IMG/VR virus record: IMGVR_UViG_3300017963_000320 | Span: 1-54,348 of that record | Strand: one strand, 5' to 3' | DNA length: 54,348 bases | Origin: a virus | Shown: positions 6,944-14,222 of the stretch, in pieces | How the letters are laid out: each line of letters opens with the position of its first letter | Numbering within the stretch: position 1 is the first letter of the stretch | Translations under genes and position numbers: made by a program | Notes under the pieces: model-generated | What the model saw: only the letters and a program-made list of their open reading frames with translations | Database searches by the model: none | Told to the model about the DNA's origin: nothing

Positions 6944-7395
6944 AAAGAAGTGATTTTCTTAAAAGCCTGCTTGGGTTGTCTGCACTAGGTGTTGCAGGGA
7001 TTCCAAAACTGCCAGCATCAACAGAAGAACTTGAACCAATATTTGAAAACAAGTGTGACATTCCTGAATTGATAATTGGTGATTGGAAGTCAGAAATTTA
7101 TTCAATGACATTCACATCACAAATACGAGAACCAATTGACATTTCACATCTTGGTGTTGATAGTCCAATAAAACTTTTGCAACCACCTGAAATAATTTTG
7201 ACATTCCAAATTGCAGATCAATTCATACGATTTTTTCAGAACAGAAAAGTCAAAGTGAATCTTCCTGATGAATGGGCAATGTGCAGTTTAGAATTTCATG
7301 GAACACTGCGAAGGTTTGACCAAAGAATAAGCAATGAAAAATTTGATTACGAAATTGAAATTGCAGTTGATTCACAAATCACAATGACAACATGA
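6940..7395 (+). CDS. Hypothetical protein with a Tat-like N-terminal signal
   Basis: A 151-residue protein opening MKRSDFLKSLLGLSALGVAG, which closely resembles a twin-arginine export signal (MKRRDFLK type) with the second arginine replaced by serine. A hydrophobic stretch and a PASTEE cleavage-like region follow. The rest is predicted beta-rich (EIILTFQIADQFIRFF, YEIEIAVDSQIT) with no known family. If exported it would act in the periplasm, which is odd amid replication and packaging genes. A cytoplasmic protein with a chance hydrophobic start remains possible. It overlaps both neighbours by four bases. Confidence 0.6.
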   Translation: MKRSDFLKSLLGLSALGVAGIPKLPASTEELEPIFENKCDIPELIIGDWKSEIYSMTFTSQIREPIDISHLGVDSPIKLLQPPEIILTFQIADQFIRFFQNRKVKVNLPDEWAMCSLEFHGTLRRFDQRISNEKFDYEIEIAVDSQITMTT

Positions 7396-7898
7396 ATCAT
7401 CCAAAGAACCAACTTGATCAAAGCATTGTGCAGGAACTTTTTCAATACGACAGTTCAGGCAATCTTGTGTGGAAAGATGCAGTCAGGAAAAAGTCTGCTG
7501 ATGGTTTTGCAGGAACTGTTGCAAACACAGGATATAGGCAAATTGGCTTTGATGGGAAAAAATATCAGGTGCATGTTCTTGTGTGGAATTATTTCAATGG
7601 GAAAATTCCTGAAGGAAAACTTGTTGATCATATCAATCACAAGAAGACAGACAACAGGTTTGAAAATTTAAGACTTTTAAGCAACAAAGAAAACCTGTCA
7701 CACCGAAAGGTTGCAAAGAACAACAAGACAGGTCACACAGGTGTTTTCTTCAACAGGAAACAGAAGAAATGGTTTGCAGTGATCACAGTGAATGGAAAGA
7801 AACAAGTCATTGGAAGATTTGAAAATGAAGGTCAAGCAATCCAAGCAAGAAAGCAAGCCGAACAAGCAAAGAAATTTTCATACAAGAAAGGAAAATGA
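7392..7898 (+). CDS. HNH homing-type endonuclease with AP2 DNA-binding domain
   Basis: A 168-residue protein combining two known parts. Residues about 45-105 form an HNH_3-type nuclease (VHVLVWNYFNGKIPEG, VDHINHKKTDNRFENLRLLS), with the His and Asn residues expected for metal binding. Residues 115-160 form an AP2-like DNA-binding domain (GHTGVFFNRKQKKWFAVI, IGRFENEGQAIQAR). This arrangement is typical of free-standing homing endonucleases that spread between phage genomes by cutting copies lacking them. It overlaps the upstream gene by four bases and sits three bases before the ParB-like gene, so it is embedded in the operon and not in an obvious intron. Confidence 0.88.
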   Translation: MNHPKNQLDQSIVQELFQYDSSGNLVWKDAVRKKSADGFAGTVANTGYRQIGFDGKKYQVHVLVWNYFNGKIPEGKLVDHINHKKTDNRFENLRLLSNKENLSHRKVAKNNKTGHTGVFFNRKQKKWFAVITVNGKKQVIGRFENEGQAIQARKQAEQAKKFSYKKGK

Positions 7899-7901
7899 AA
7901 A

Positions 7902-8702
7902 ATGTCATCACCTATAACATGGACAGACAGCACAAGAAAACTTCATGAACTGCTTCCAAATCCAAGAAACCCAAAAATCCTGACTGAAAAACAAGGTCAA
8001 GGCTTGCAGGTGTCTTTGAAAAAATTTGGTTTTGCAATTCCTGTTTTGATTTCACCATCAAACAAAATCCTTGATGGACACCAAAGAACAAAACTTTTGT
8101 CAGTCATGGAAGAATACGGTGCAGAAGCAGAAATTCCTGTCAGGGTTTCAAGCAGGGAATTCACAGATGAAGAAACAAAGGAATTCATTGTCAGACTGTC
8201 AAAAAATCAAGCAGGCTTTGATTTTGACATGCTTGCAACAGATTATGAAGAAACAGACCTGATCAATTTCGGCTTTGAAGAATGGGAACTTTCAATTGGT
8301 GGTGAAGGTGAAGGTGAAGGTGAAGGTGAAGGTGGTGCTTCAGATGATTACAGCAAGAAGGTTGATTCACCTGTATACGAACCAACAGGAAACAAGCCTG
8401 CACTTTCAGAACTTTGCAGTGATGAAAAGACAAATGAATTGATTGAAGAAATTCAGAATGCAGAACTTCCTGATGATGAAAAAGAATTCCTGATGAAGTG
8501 TGCAACAAGACACAGGGTTTTCAACTACGAAAAGATTGCAGAATATTATTCACATTCATCAAAGGAAGTGCAAGAACTGATGGAAAAGTCTGCACTTGTT
8601 ATCATTGACTTTGAACAAGCAATTGAACAGGGGTACGTCAAGATGTCTGATGCAATCATTGATCAATTCAAAGAAGACTACCCTGAAGAAGTGCCACAAT
8701 GA
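7902..8702 (+). CDS. ParB-like nuclease-domain protein
   Basis: A 266-residue protein. Residues 10-110 match the ParB/Srx N-terminal fold: LHELLPNPRNPKILTE, KFGFAIPVLISPSNKILDGHQRTKL and a later IVRLSKNQAG. Residues 130-141 are a Gly-Glu linker encoded by five tandem GGTGAA hexamers (8301-8330). The C-terminal 100 residues are helical with no recognised domain. Phages often encode such ParB proteins just upstream of the terminase, frequently with DNA-modification enzymes; some are nucleases or ATP/CTP-binding switches. The next gene overlaps by four bases and encodes a probable DNA glycosyltransferase, so the pair may act together on phage DNA. Biochemical activity is unknown. Confidence 0.8.
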   Translation: MSSPITWTDSTRKLHELLPNPRNPKILTEKQGQGLQVSLKKFGFAIPVLISPSNKILDGHQRTKLLSVMEEYGAEAEIPVRVSSREFTDEETKEFIVRLSKNQAGFDFDMLATDYEETDLINFGFEEWELSIGGEGEGEGEGEGGASDDYSKKVDSPVYEPTGNKPALSELCSDEKTNELIEEIQNAELPDDEKEFLMKCATRHRVFNYEKIAEYYSHSSKEVQELMEKSALVIIDFEQAIEQGYVKMSDAIIDQFKEDYPEEVPQ

Positions 8703-9547
8703 AGAACAAAGATTTTGCAGTTTTTATCCTGACACATGGCAGACCGAATCTTCTGATCACAGAAAAAACCCTGCGTGATTGTGGATATACAGGAAAAATT
8801 TATTTCATCATAGATGATGAAGACAGCAGTGCAGATGTTTATTTTGAAAAATGGGGTGATGGTGTTGTTCAATTCAACAAGAAAGCAATTGCAGACAAGA
8901 CAGATGAAGGTGACAACTTCAATGACAGAAGAACAATCACACATGCAAGAAATGCATCATTTGAAATTGCAGAAAAACTTGGTGTGAAATATTGGATTCA
9001 ACTTGATGACGATTATCAGGCTTTTGAATATAGGCTTTATCAATTTGGAAACCCCAAAAAGGTGAAGTCACTTGATGCAATCTTTGATGCCTTGATTGAT
9101 TTTTACAAGTCGATCAATGCAAAAAGCATTGCTTGCAGTCAGGGCGGTGATTGGATTGGTGGGAAAGACAATGCAAATGTGAAAAAGAAACTGATCAGGA
9201 AGTGCATGAATTCTTTCATCTGCACCAATGACAGACCATTCAAGTTTGTTGGCAGGATGAATGAAGATGTCAACACATATGCAACACTTGGTTCAAGGGG
9301 TGATTTGTTTTTCACAGTTCTGCTGATTTCAATTGTTCAAAGACAGACACAATCACAGGAAGGTGGAATCACTGACATGTATCTTGATTACGGAACCTAT
9401 GTCAAGGCATTCACAACAGTGATGTTCAATCCATCAGCAACAAAGATTGCATTGATTGGAACAACACAGAAAAGAATCCATCACAACATTTCATGGAATA
9501 ATACTGTTCCGAAAATATTGCATGAAAAACACAAAAAGGAGAATTGA
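8699..9547 (+). CDS. TET-associated-type glycosyltransferase (TAGT-like), possible DNA-base glycosyltransferase
   Basis: A 282-residue protein of a GT-A-like fold. It opens FAVFILTHGRPN, then GYTGKIYFIIDDED, FNDRRTITHARNASFEIAEKLG and IQLDDDYQAF, whose acidic triplet would bind the nucleotide-sugar metal. These blocks match the phage family named for its association with TET/JBP base oxidases, predicted to add sugars to hydroxymethylated bases. I see no hydroxymethylase or TET oxidase in this genome, so the acceptor is open: a host-made base, a protein or a glycan are all possible. It overlaps the ParB-like gene by four bases (ATGA). Confidence 0.72.
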   Translation: MKNKDFAVFILTHGRPNLLITEKTLRDCGYTGKIYFIIDDEDSSADVYFEKWGDGVVQFNKKAIADKTDEGDNFNDRRTITHARNASFEIAEKLGVKYWIQLDDDYQAFEYRLYQFGNPKKVKSLDAIFDALIDFYKSINAKSIACSQGGDWIGGKDNANVKKKLIRKCMNSFICTNDRPFKFVGRMNEDVNTYATLGSRGDLFFTVLLISIVQRQTQSQEGGITDMYLDYGTYVKAFTTVMFNPSATKIALIGTTQKRIHHNISWNNTVPKILHEKHKKEN

Positions 9548-9550
9548 CAA

Positions 9551-9991
9551 ATGGTGATCCATGACATTGCAAGGACAGTTGCAGAAGCTGAATTCTACAA
9601 GGGGAAAGGGGAACACAGATTCAGAGTCACACACAATGGCGAAATCTTTTACAAGTCATCAGAAGGTTATAAAAAACCAAAAGACTGCGACAAGAATTTC
9701 AACTTTGTTGTTCTTGCAAAATGGATTGCAACACCATCAATGCCTTTTTTCAATACAATAAATGAAGCAGTCAATAAAAACCTGTATACGCAAAACATGG
9801 TAAGCAGTGATGACAGAAAAGGAAAGGTGCAGTTTTATAAAAGCAAAGACAAATACTATTGGCGATTCAAATATCTGAATGGAAGAATTGCAGGATCATC
9901 ATTCAAAGGCTTCAAAACCTTTGATGAAATGTTCGATAATTTCACAATGGTGCTTTGCAGAAAATGGAAAGTGGTAAAGGAAGAAAAATGA
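9551..9991 (+). CDS. YegP/DUF1508-like protein with two repeats
   Basis: A 146-residue protein with two similar beta-rich segments: EFYKGKGEHRFRVTHNGE near the N-terminus and VQFYKSKDKYYWRFKYLN near the C-terminus, the latter followed by GRIAGSSFKGFKTFDE. This is the pattern of DUF1508/YegP repeats, small domains of unknown role. It follows the glycosyltransferase by three bases, with AAAAAGGAGAATTG overlapping that gene's end. Confidence 0.65.
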   Translation: MVIHDIARTVAEAEFYKGKGEHRFRVTHNGEIFYKSSEGYKKPKDCDKNFNFVVLAKWIATPSMPFFNTINEAVNKNLYTQNMVSSDDRKGKVQFYKSKDKYYWRFKYLNGRIAGSSFKGFKTFDEMFDNFTMVLCRKWKVVKEEK

Positions 9992-10239
9992 ACAATGAAA
10001 AAATGAAAGTTGCAAAGATTAAAATTGCAGTGCCTGATGCAAAAGGCGGTGTTCAACAAGGCTTCAAGTTTGTTCTTGCAAGACCTGACAAAATGTTTCA
10101 GGATGCAGAAGAACAAGCAAAGGAACTTTTCAAGGACACACAGCCACAGCCAAAAATTGTTGGCATTGATGAAATGTGTGAAGTGGAAATGCTGAAATAC
10201 AGGATCAGTGAAAGAATGGACAAAGAAGAAAAGTCATGA
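9988..10239 (+). CDS. Hypothetical protein
   Basis: An 83-residue protein with no recognised family. It starts at an ATG that overlaps the previous stop (ATGA) after GGAAGAAAA, and overlaps the next gene by four bases. It has a mixed alpha/beta pattern and no membrane segment. Confidence 0.65.
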   Translation: MNNEKMKVAKIKIAVPDAKGGVQQGFKFVLARPDKMFQDAEEQAKELFKDTQPQPKIVGIDEMCEVEMLKYRISERMDKEEKS

Positions 10240-10421
10240 CAGAAAAAAAATGGCAAATGAAAGTGAAATGTTCAAAGTGTAAGAAAACTTTGGAAGAAAA
10301 TGAATCAGAACATTACGGTGAAGGCGGTGTTTGGTGGTCTGATTGCAAAGCATATGAAAAGGAATGTGCAAAGCCAACACAAAAGCAGTTGAAAAGCCTG
10401 CAAAAAATAATGGGTTCATGA
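10236..10421 (+). CDS. Small zinc-binding-like protein
   Basis: A 61-residue protein with a KCSKCKKTL knuckle and later His and Cys residues (H27-region EHYG, DCKAYEKEC), suggesting one zinc site. It overlaps both neighbours by four bases, directly upstream of the small terminase. Confidence 0.65.
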   Translation: MTEKKWQMKVKCSKCKKTLEENESEHYGEGGVWWSDCKAYEKECAKPTQKQLKSLQKIMGS

Positions 10422-10966
10422 ACAAGAGAAAACAAACTATTGTCAGAACAGGTGACAAGCCTTTGAAGTGGCAGTTGGAAGTGCAAAAACTTTCAGACAT
10501 GGAAAAGGAAGACATCATCAATGTGATGCAAGAAACATGGGGTAATGTTGCACAGACAGCAAAAATCCTGAACATTGATTCTGCAAAACTCCGATCATGG
10601 GTTTTGAATGATCCTGTTTTCTTTGCCAAGCTGGAAGAAATCAGAAAGGCAAGGGTTGAAATGGCAGAAAACAAATTGCTGAATTTGATCAACATGAATC
10701 ATTTCGGTGCGATCAAATTCTTTCTTCAGACACAAGGAAGAAAAGAAGGATACAATGAAAAGGTTGATGTCAATTTGACAACACAGCCACTTGATACAGA
10801 AAGGAACTTCATTGATTTTGACATTGAAGCACTTTCAGATGATGAACTGAAAACCCTTCGGGATATTAAAAGAAAGCAACTGCAAGAAATTTCAGTTGAT
10901 GCACAGGTGATTGATGAATCAGATCAGTCAAAGACAGAATCAGATTCAAATGATGAAGGAACTTGA
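10418..10966 (+). CDS. terS: Terminase small subunit
   Basis: A 182-residue protein whose residues 35-70 form a helix-turn-helix of the terminase small subunit type (TWGNVAQTAKILNIDSAKL, RSWVLNDPVFFAKL). It would recognise the phage packaging site and deliver DNA to the large subunit. Its place immediately before the large terminase supports the call. The acidic C-terminal tail (SDSNDEGT) is common for this subunit. The start at 10418 overlaps the previous stop (ATGA); the frame stays open upstream but that part duplicates the coding region of the gene before. Confidence 0.8.
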   Translation: MNKRKQTIVRTGDKPLKWQLEVQKLSDMEKEDIINVMQETWGNVAQTAKILNIDSAKLRSWVLNDPVFFAKLEEIRKARVEMAENKLLNLINMNHFGAIKFFLQTQGRKEGYNEKVDVNLTTQPLDTERNFIDFDIEALSDDELKTLRDIKRKQLQEISVDAQVIDESDQSKTESDSNDEGT

Positions 10967-12377
10967 AAGGCTTGATGATGAACATGCATTCAGGTCTTTC
11001 AAGGGGTTTGTCGAAGTTTTTTGGTCTGAAGTGGAACCACAGCCATTCAAGGACAATTGGCACATTGATGCAATCTGTGATCATCTTGAAGCACTTCAGA
11101 AAAGGCAAATCCTCCGACTGCTGATCAACATTCCACCAAGACATTCAAAAAGCCTGCTTGTATCTGTTCTTTTCCCTGCTTGGTGTTGGTTGCATGATCC
11201 TGTTGAACAGTTCCTGACAACTTCCTATGCAGGAAACCTTGCAACAAGGGATGCAAGACGATCAAGGCTTGTGATGCAAAAGCCAAGATTCATGAATTTG
11301 ATCAGGACAAAGCACCCTTCGTTTGAATGGGCAGGTGATCAGAATGTCAAATCCAAATATGAAAACAATCTGCAAGGCTATAGAATGGCAACAGGGGTGC
11401 GTGGACAGCTTACAGGTGACGGTGGATCAATTATCATTGTGGATGATGCAAACAATGTCAAGGAGACTGAAAGCAAGGCAACAAGGGAAGCAACAATTCA
11501 ATGGTGGGATGAAGCACTTTCAACAAGACACAATGATGCTGTGACAGGATGCACTGCTGTTGTTCAGCAAAGAACCCATCAAGAAGACCTGACAGGACAC
11601 ATCTTGAAAGAAGAAGGTGATGATTGGAATCAGTTGATCCTTCCAATGGAATATGAAGGAAAGAACAGATGCAGGTCAACAATCAACTTTGTTGATCCAC
11701 GAAAGAAAAAAGGTGAACTGTTGAATCCTGTCAGGTTTCCAAAAGAAGCAGTTGAAAGAATTGCAAAAAAACTTGGTGCATATGGCAAGGCAGGACAATT
11801 CCAACAAACACCTGCACCCCGAAAAGGTGGCGAACTGCCAACAGAAAAAATTGTGATCATCAAGGAAGAACAAATTCAGAAATCAAACATCATTGAAATT
11901 GTCAGGTATTGGGATAAAGCAGGCAGTGAAGGAAAGGGTGATTTCACAGCAGGTGTGAAAATGTGCTTGATGAAATCAGGAAGAACAATCATTCTTGATG
12001 TGAAACGTGGTCAATGGGGGATTTCAAAAAGGAATGCAATCATAAAACAAACTGCACAAGTCGATGGAACAGGTGTCAATGTATGGGTTGAACAAGAAGG
12101 TGGATCAAGTGGAAAAGAATCAGCAGAAATCACAATCAAAGAACTTGCAGGTTTCAATGTAAAAGCAGAAAGACCAACAGGAGAAAAAACAGCAAGGGCA
12201 GAACCTTTTGCTTCACAGATGGAAGCAGGAAATGTTTACATGGTCAAAGCAGATTGGAACAAAGATTATCTTGATGAATTGCGATTGTTTCCAGCAGGAT
12301 CACATGACGATCAAGTTGATGGTTCATCAGGTGGTTTCAACAAATTACATGCAAGGCAAACAGGTGTGACATGGTAA
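10911..12377 (+). CDS. terL: Terminase large subunit (ATPase and nuclease)
   Basis: A 488-residue DNA-packaging motor. The ATPase shows a Walker A-like INIPPRHSKS (residues 73-81 in this frame), a coupling-type TSYAGNLATRDARRSR and a Walker B SIIIVDDAN near residue 175. The C-terminal RNase H-like nuclease shows RYWDKA, then GDFTAG, VWVEQEGGSSGK and HDDQVDG, which supply the acidic metal ligands. The enzyme cuts concatemeric DNA and drives it into the prohead through the portal. ATG 10911 overlaps terS by 56 bases and has an AGGTG upstream; ATG 10950 or 10953 would shorten the protein by 13-14 residues and remains possible. The portal gene lies 11 kb away, an unusual separation. Confidence 0.93.
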   Translation: MMNQISQRQNQIQMMKELERLDDEHAFRSFKGFVEVFWSEVEPQPFKDNWHIDAICDHLEALQKRQILRLLINIPPRHSKSLLVSVLFPAWCWLHDPVEQFLTTSYAGNLATRDARRSRLVMQKPRFMNLIRTKHPSFEWAGDQNVKSKYENNLQGYRMATGVRGQLTGDGGSIIIVDDANNVKETESKATREATIQWWDEALSTRHNDAVTGCTAVVQQRTHQEDLTGHILKEEGDDWNQLILPMEYEGKNRCRSTINFVDPRKKKGELLNPVRFPKEAVERIAKKLGAYGKAGQFQQTPAPRKGGELPTEKIVIIKEEQIQKSNIIEIVRYWDKAGSEGKGDFTAGVKMCLMKSGRTIILDVKRGQWGISKRNAIIKQTAQVDGTGVNVWVEQEGGSSGKESAEITIKELAGFNVKAERPTGEKTARAEPFASQMEAGNVYMVKADWNKDYLDELRLFPAGSHDDQVDGSSGGFNKLHARQTGVTW

Positions 12378-12384
12378 AAAAAAG

Positions 12385-12413
12385 TGCCGTCAGGGGAATC
12401 AATCCTGACGGCA
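12385..12413 (+). promoter_or_regulatory. Intergenic hairpin after terL
   Basis: TGCCGTCAGG (12385-12394) pairs perfectly with CCTGACGGCA (12404-12413) around a nine-base loop. An AAGGAGAATC ribosome site follows at once. No T tract is present, so it looks like an RNA processing or stability element rather than a terminator. Confidence 0.6.
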
Positions 12414-12427
12414 AGGAGAATCACAAA

Positions 12428-12568
12428 ATGTCTGCCAAAGGCAAGCAGTTTTGCAATCAATGTCACCATACACAAAACAGGAACACATGCAAATCATTGT
12501 CCTGCTTTAAGCTAAAAAATCATTTTTTTATGCAAAAAATTGGTCAAAATTCAGGCAAAAAAGCCTGA
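12428..12568 (+). CDS. Small cysteine-rich protein
   Basis: A 46-residue basic protein with a CNQCHHTQNRNTC cluster followed by a further Cys, able to bind one zinc. The start is fixed by AAGGAGAATC eight bases upstream. Its last codons form a small hairpin (12551-12568). No family is recognised; it closes the packaging transcription block. Confidence 0.6.
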   Translation: MSAKGKQFCNQCHHTQNRNTCKSLSCFKLKNHFFMQKIGQNSGKKA

Positions 12569-12576
12569 CAACACCC

Positions 12577-12696
12577 CTTTTTCCCTTTAGTTTTCTTCTA
12601 TTTTTACCCCTTATTTTAGCCTCAAAATCAAAAAAAAATGGCTTTTTTTAATTTTTTTTATATAAAATAGTTTGAAAAGTTATAGATAAAATCTAT
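12577..12696 (+). promoter_or_regulatory. Promoter/leader module, copy 1 (upstream of the amidoligase)
   Basis: The stretch 12569-12725 has no gene. It carries CCCTTTAGTTTTCTTC, then TTAGCCTCAAAA (12616-12627), an A+T-rich tract, and TTG-N7-ATAGATAAAATCTAT ending at 12696. The same elements in the same order appear near 21234-21343 and 51593-51723, each time before a strong AAAGGAGAATC-ATG. I infer a phage-specific promoter with a regulated leader. Confidence 0.6.
12682..12696. promoter_or_regulatory. ATAGAT-AAA-ATCTAT palindrome (operator or promoter core)
   Basis: A perfect 6+6 inverted repeat with a three-base centre, ending 29 bases before the ATG at 12726. The identical 15-mer also occurs at 21329 and 51709, and its reverse complement at 29954. 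Confidence 0.7.
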
Positions 12697-12725
12697 CTTT
12701 CTTTAACAACAAAGGAGAATCCAAA

Positions 12726-13658
12726 ATGACAACTGAATCAACCATCAAGCAAGACACTGAAGCAATGAACTACACATTCGGAATTGAATTTGAAACACAG
12801 GTTCTGAATTCAACAAGACTTCCTGTTCGTGTCAGTTACAGTGATGCACAGCAGTGTCCTTATGCAATTGTAAATGGTGAAAGAGTTGATGCACCTTCAA
12901 TCAATGGTCAATTTGCTAAAGCAATGTGGGATGTCACCATTCACCCACGTGGAAACAGATTCGGTGTTGAATGGGTGACACCTGTTCTGAAAGGTCAAGA
13001 AGGTCTTGACTATGTTGAAGCATTGATTGAATGGATTGTCAAAATTGGTGGATCAGTGAACAAAAATTGTGGTCTTCACATTCATGTTGGAATTGATTCA
13101 ATCAATGAAGGAAGAACACCTTCACAAGTTTTGAAATGGTTCAAGAAATTTTCATACATCTGCAAAGACCTTGAGACAGCAATCTATGGACAAACAGGAA
13201 CTCGCAGAGATCAGGCACAATGGTGTTCACCTTTGAACAGCAGTGACAAAATGAAGTTTGACAATGCAAACAATGCAAGGGGTTTTGTTGGTCACAGTGA
13301 TGACAAATACAAAATGGTAAACTTTCAGAATGTTGGAAATCACAAGAACACAATTGAATTCAGAGCCTTTGCAGGAACCCTGAACAAGATCAAAGTTTTC
13401 CACCATCTTGCAACTGCACTTGGCATCTGCTCAATTGCCAAAACCAAACGCACAGGAAAATGGATTGCATCTGATGGTTCTGCAACAAAAGAACTTGACA
13501 AAATGTATAAAAAACTTGAATGGTTTGAATGCATTCAGAACAATGAAAAATATGCAAACAAAATTCCTTATGGAATGTTTGGAACCCTTCTTGATAACAT
13601 GAAGGACATGAAGAAAGAAGCAAAAAGACTTGCCAAGAAATATGACAACCGTTTCTAA
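12726..13658 (+). CDS. Amidoligase (COOH-NH2 ligase, glutamine synthetase-like fold)
   Basis: A 310-residue protein of the Amidoligase_2 family, whose members join a carboxyl group to an amine using ATP in a glutamine synthetase-like fold. Core motifs are present: YTFGIEFETQ near residue 17 (Glu metal ligands), FGVEWVTPVL, NCGLHIHVGID near residue 117 (the GLH-H motif) and NTIEFRAFAGTL near residue 205. The next gene encodes a gamma-glutamylcyclotransferase-like protein, a pairing noted before for this family in comparative genomics. Together they may add and remove a glutamyl or peptide tag on a protein, cell-wall peptide or small amine; the substrate is unknown. It begins a transcription block behind leader module 1 and AAAGGAGAATC. 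Confidence 0.85.
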   Translation: MTTESTIKQDTEAMNYTFGIEFETQVLNSTRLPVRVSYSDAQQCPYAIVNGERVDAPSINGQFAKAMWDVTIHPRGNRFGVEWVTPVLKGQEGLDYVEALIEWIVKIGGSVNKNCGLHIHVGIDSINEGRTPSQVLKWFKKFSYICKDLETAIYGQTGTRRDQAQWCSPLNSSDKMKFDNANNARGFVGHSDDKYKMVNFQNVGNHKNTIEFRAFAGTLNKIKVFHHLATALGICSIAKTKRTGKWIASDGSATKELDKMYKKLEWFECIQNNEKYANKIPYGMFGTLLDNMKDMKKEAKRLAKKYDNRF

Positions 13659-13670
13659 AAAACAAAAACA

Positions 13671-13694
13671 AGGGGTGTCAATCAAGACACCCCT
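13671..13694 (+). promoter_or_regulatory. Intergenic hairpin between amidoligase and cyclotransferase
   Basis: AGGGGTGTC (13671-13679) pairs perfectly with GACACCCCT (13686-13694) around AATCAA. The AAAGGAGAATC site of the next gene begins two bases later. No T tract follows. Confidence 0.65.
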
Positions 13695-13710
13695 GAAAGG
13701 AGAATCCAAA

Positions 13711-14220
13711 ATGAAAAACCTATACTTCGCATACGGAAGCAACATGCACCCTGAAACAATGGAAGCAAGATCAAGGGGTTTTGCAAAGCCACTTGGACAT
13801 GCAGTTCTTGATGATTACAGATTGTCAGAAAGGCTGTTTGCAGACATTGATTTCAGTGAAGGTGATCAGGTGCATGGATTGCTGTGGGAAATTGATGACA
13901 GAACCCTTGCAAGCCTTGACATCTGTGAAGGTGTTGCAGGTGGTCTTTATGAAAGATATGAAGTGCCTGTCACATTGAAGGACAACACCTGTCTTGTTGC
14001 CATTGTTTATGAAATGACATATCAGGCAAAGCAGGCAAGAATGGAATCAATCTTTCCATTGATCTATGCAATTGAATGTGCCATTGGTGCATTTCAGCAC
14101 AATGTTCCTGTTGATCACCTGTATCAAAGCAGGCTTGCAGAAGATGCAATGAAAGCAAAGGAATTCATCAGAAACAAAAAGACAACTCGCAAAAGCATAA
14201 ACTACAAAAGGAAAAAATAA
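13711..14220 (+). CDS. Gamma-glutamylcyclotransferase-like protein (AIG2/GGCT fold)
   Basis: A 169-residue protein with the fold's signature LYFAYGSNM (residues 4-12), then VHGLLWEIDD, LDICEGVAGGLYERYEVPV and a hydrophobic C-terminal helix. Cellular members release 5-oxoproline from gamma-glutamyl compounds. Placed directly after an amidoligase, it probably edits or removes what that enzyme attaches, or matures the product. The start at 13711 is set by AAAGGAGAATCC; a longer frame from 13630 overlaps the amidoligase and has no ribosome site. It ends three bases before a DUF932 gene. Confidence 0.85.
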   Translation: MKNLYFAYGSNMHPETMEARSRGFAKPLGHAVLDDYRLSERLFADIDFSEGDQVHGLLWEIDDRTLASLDICEGVAGGLYERYEVPVTLKDNTCLVAIVYEMTYQAKQARMESIFPLIYAIECAIGAFQHNVPVDHLYQSRLAEDAMKAKEFIRNKKTTRKSINYKRKK

Positions 14221-14222
14221 TC

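Noticed and set aside
8301-8340. Hexamer array as a CRISPR-like or phase-variation element
   Set aside because: Units are six bases without spacers, and slippage keeps the frame, so it is neither CRISPR nor an on/off switch.
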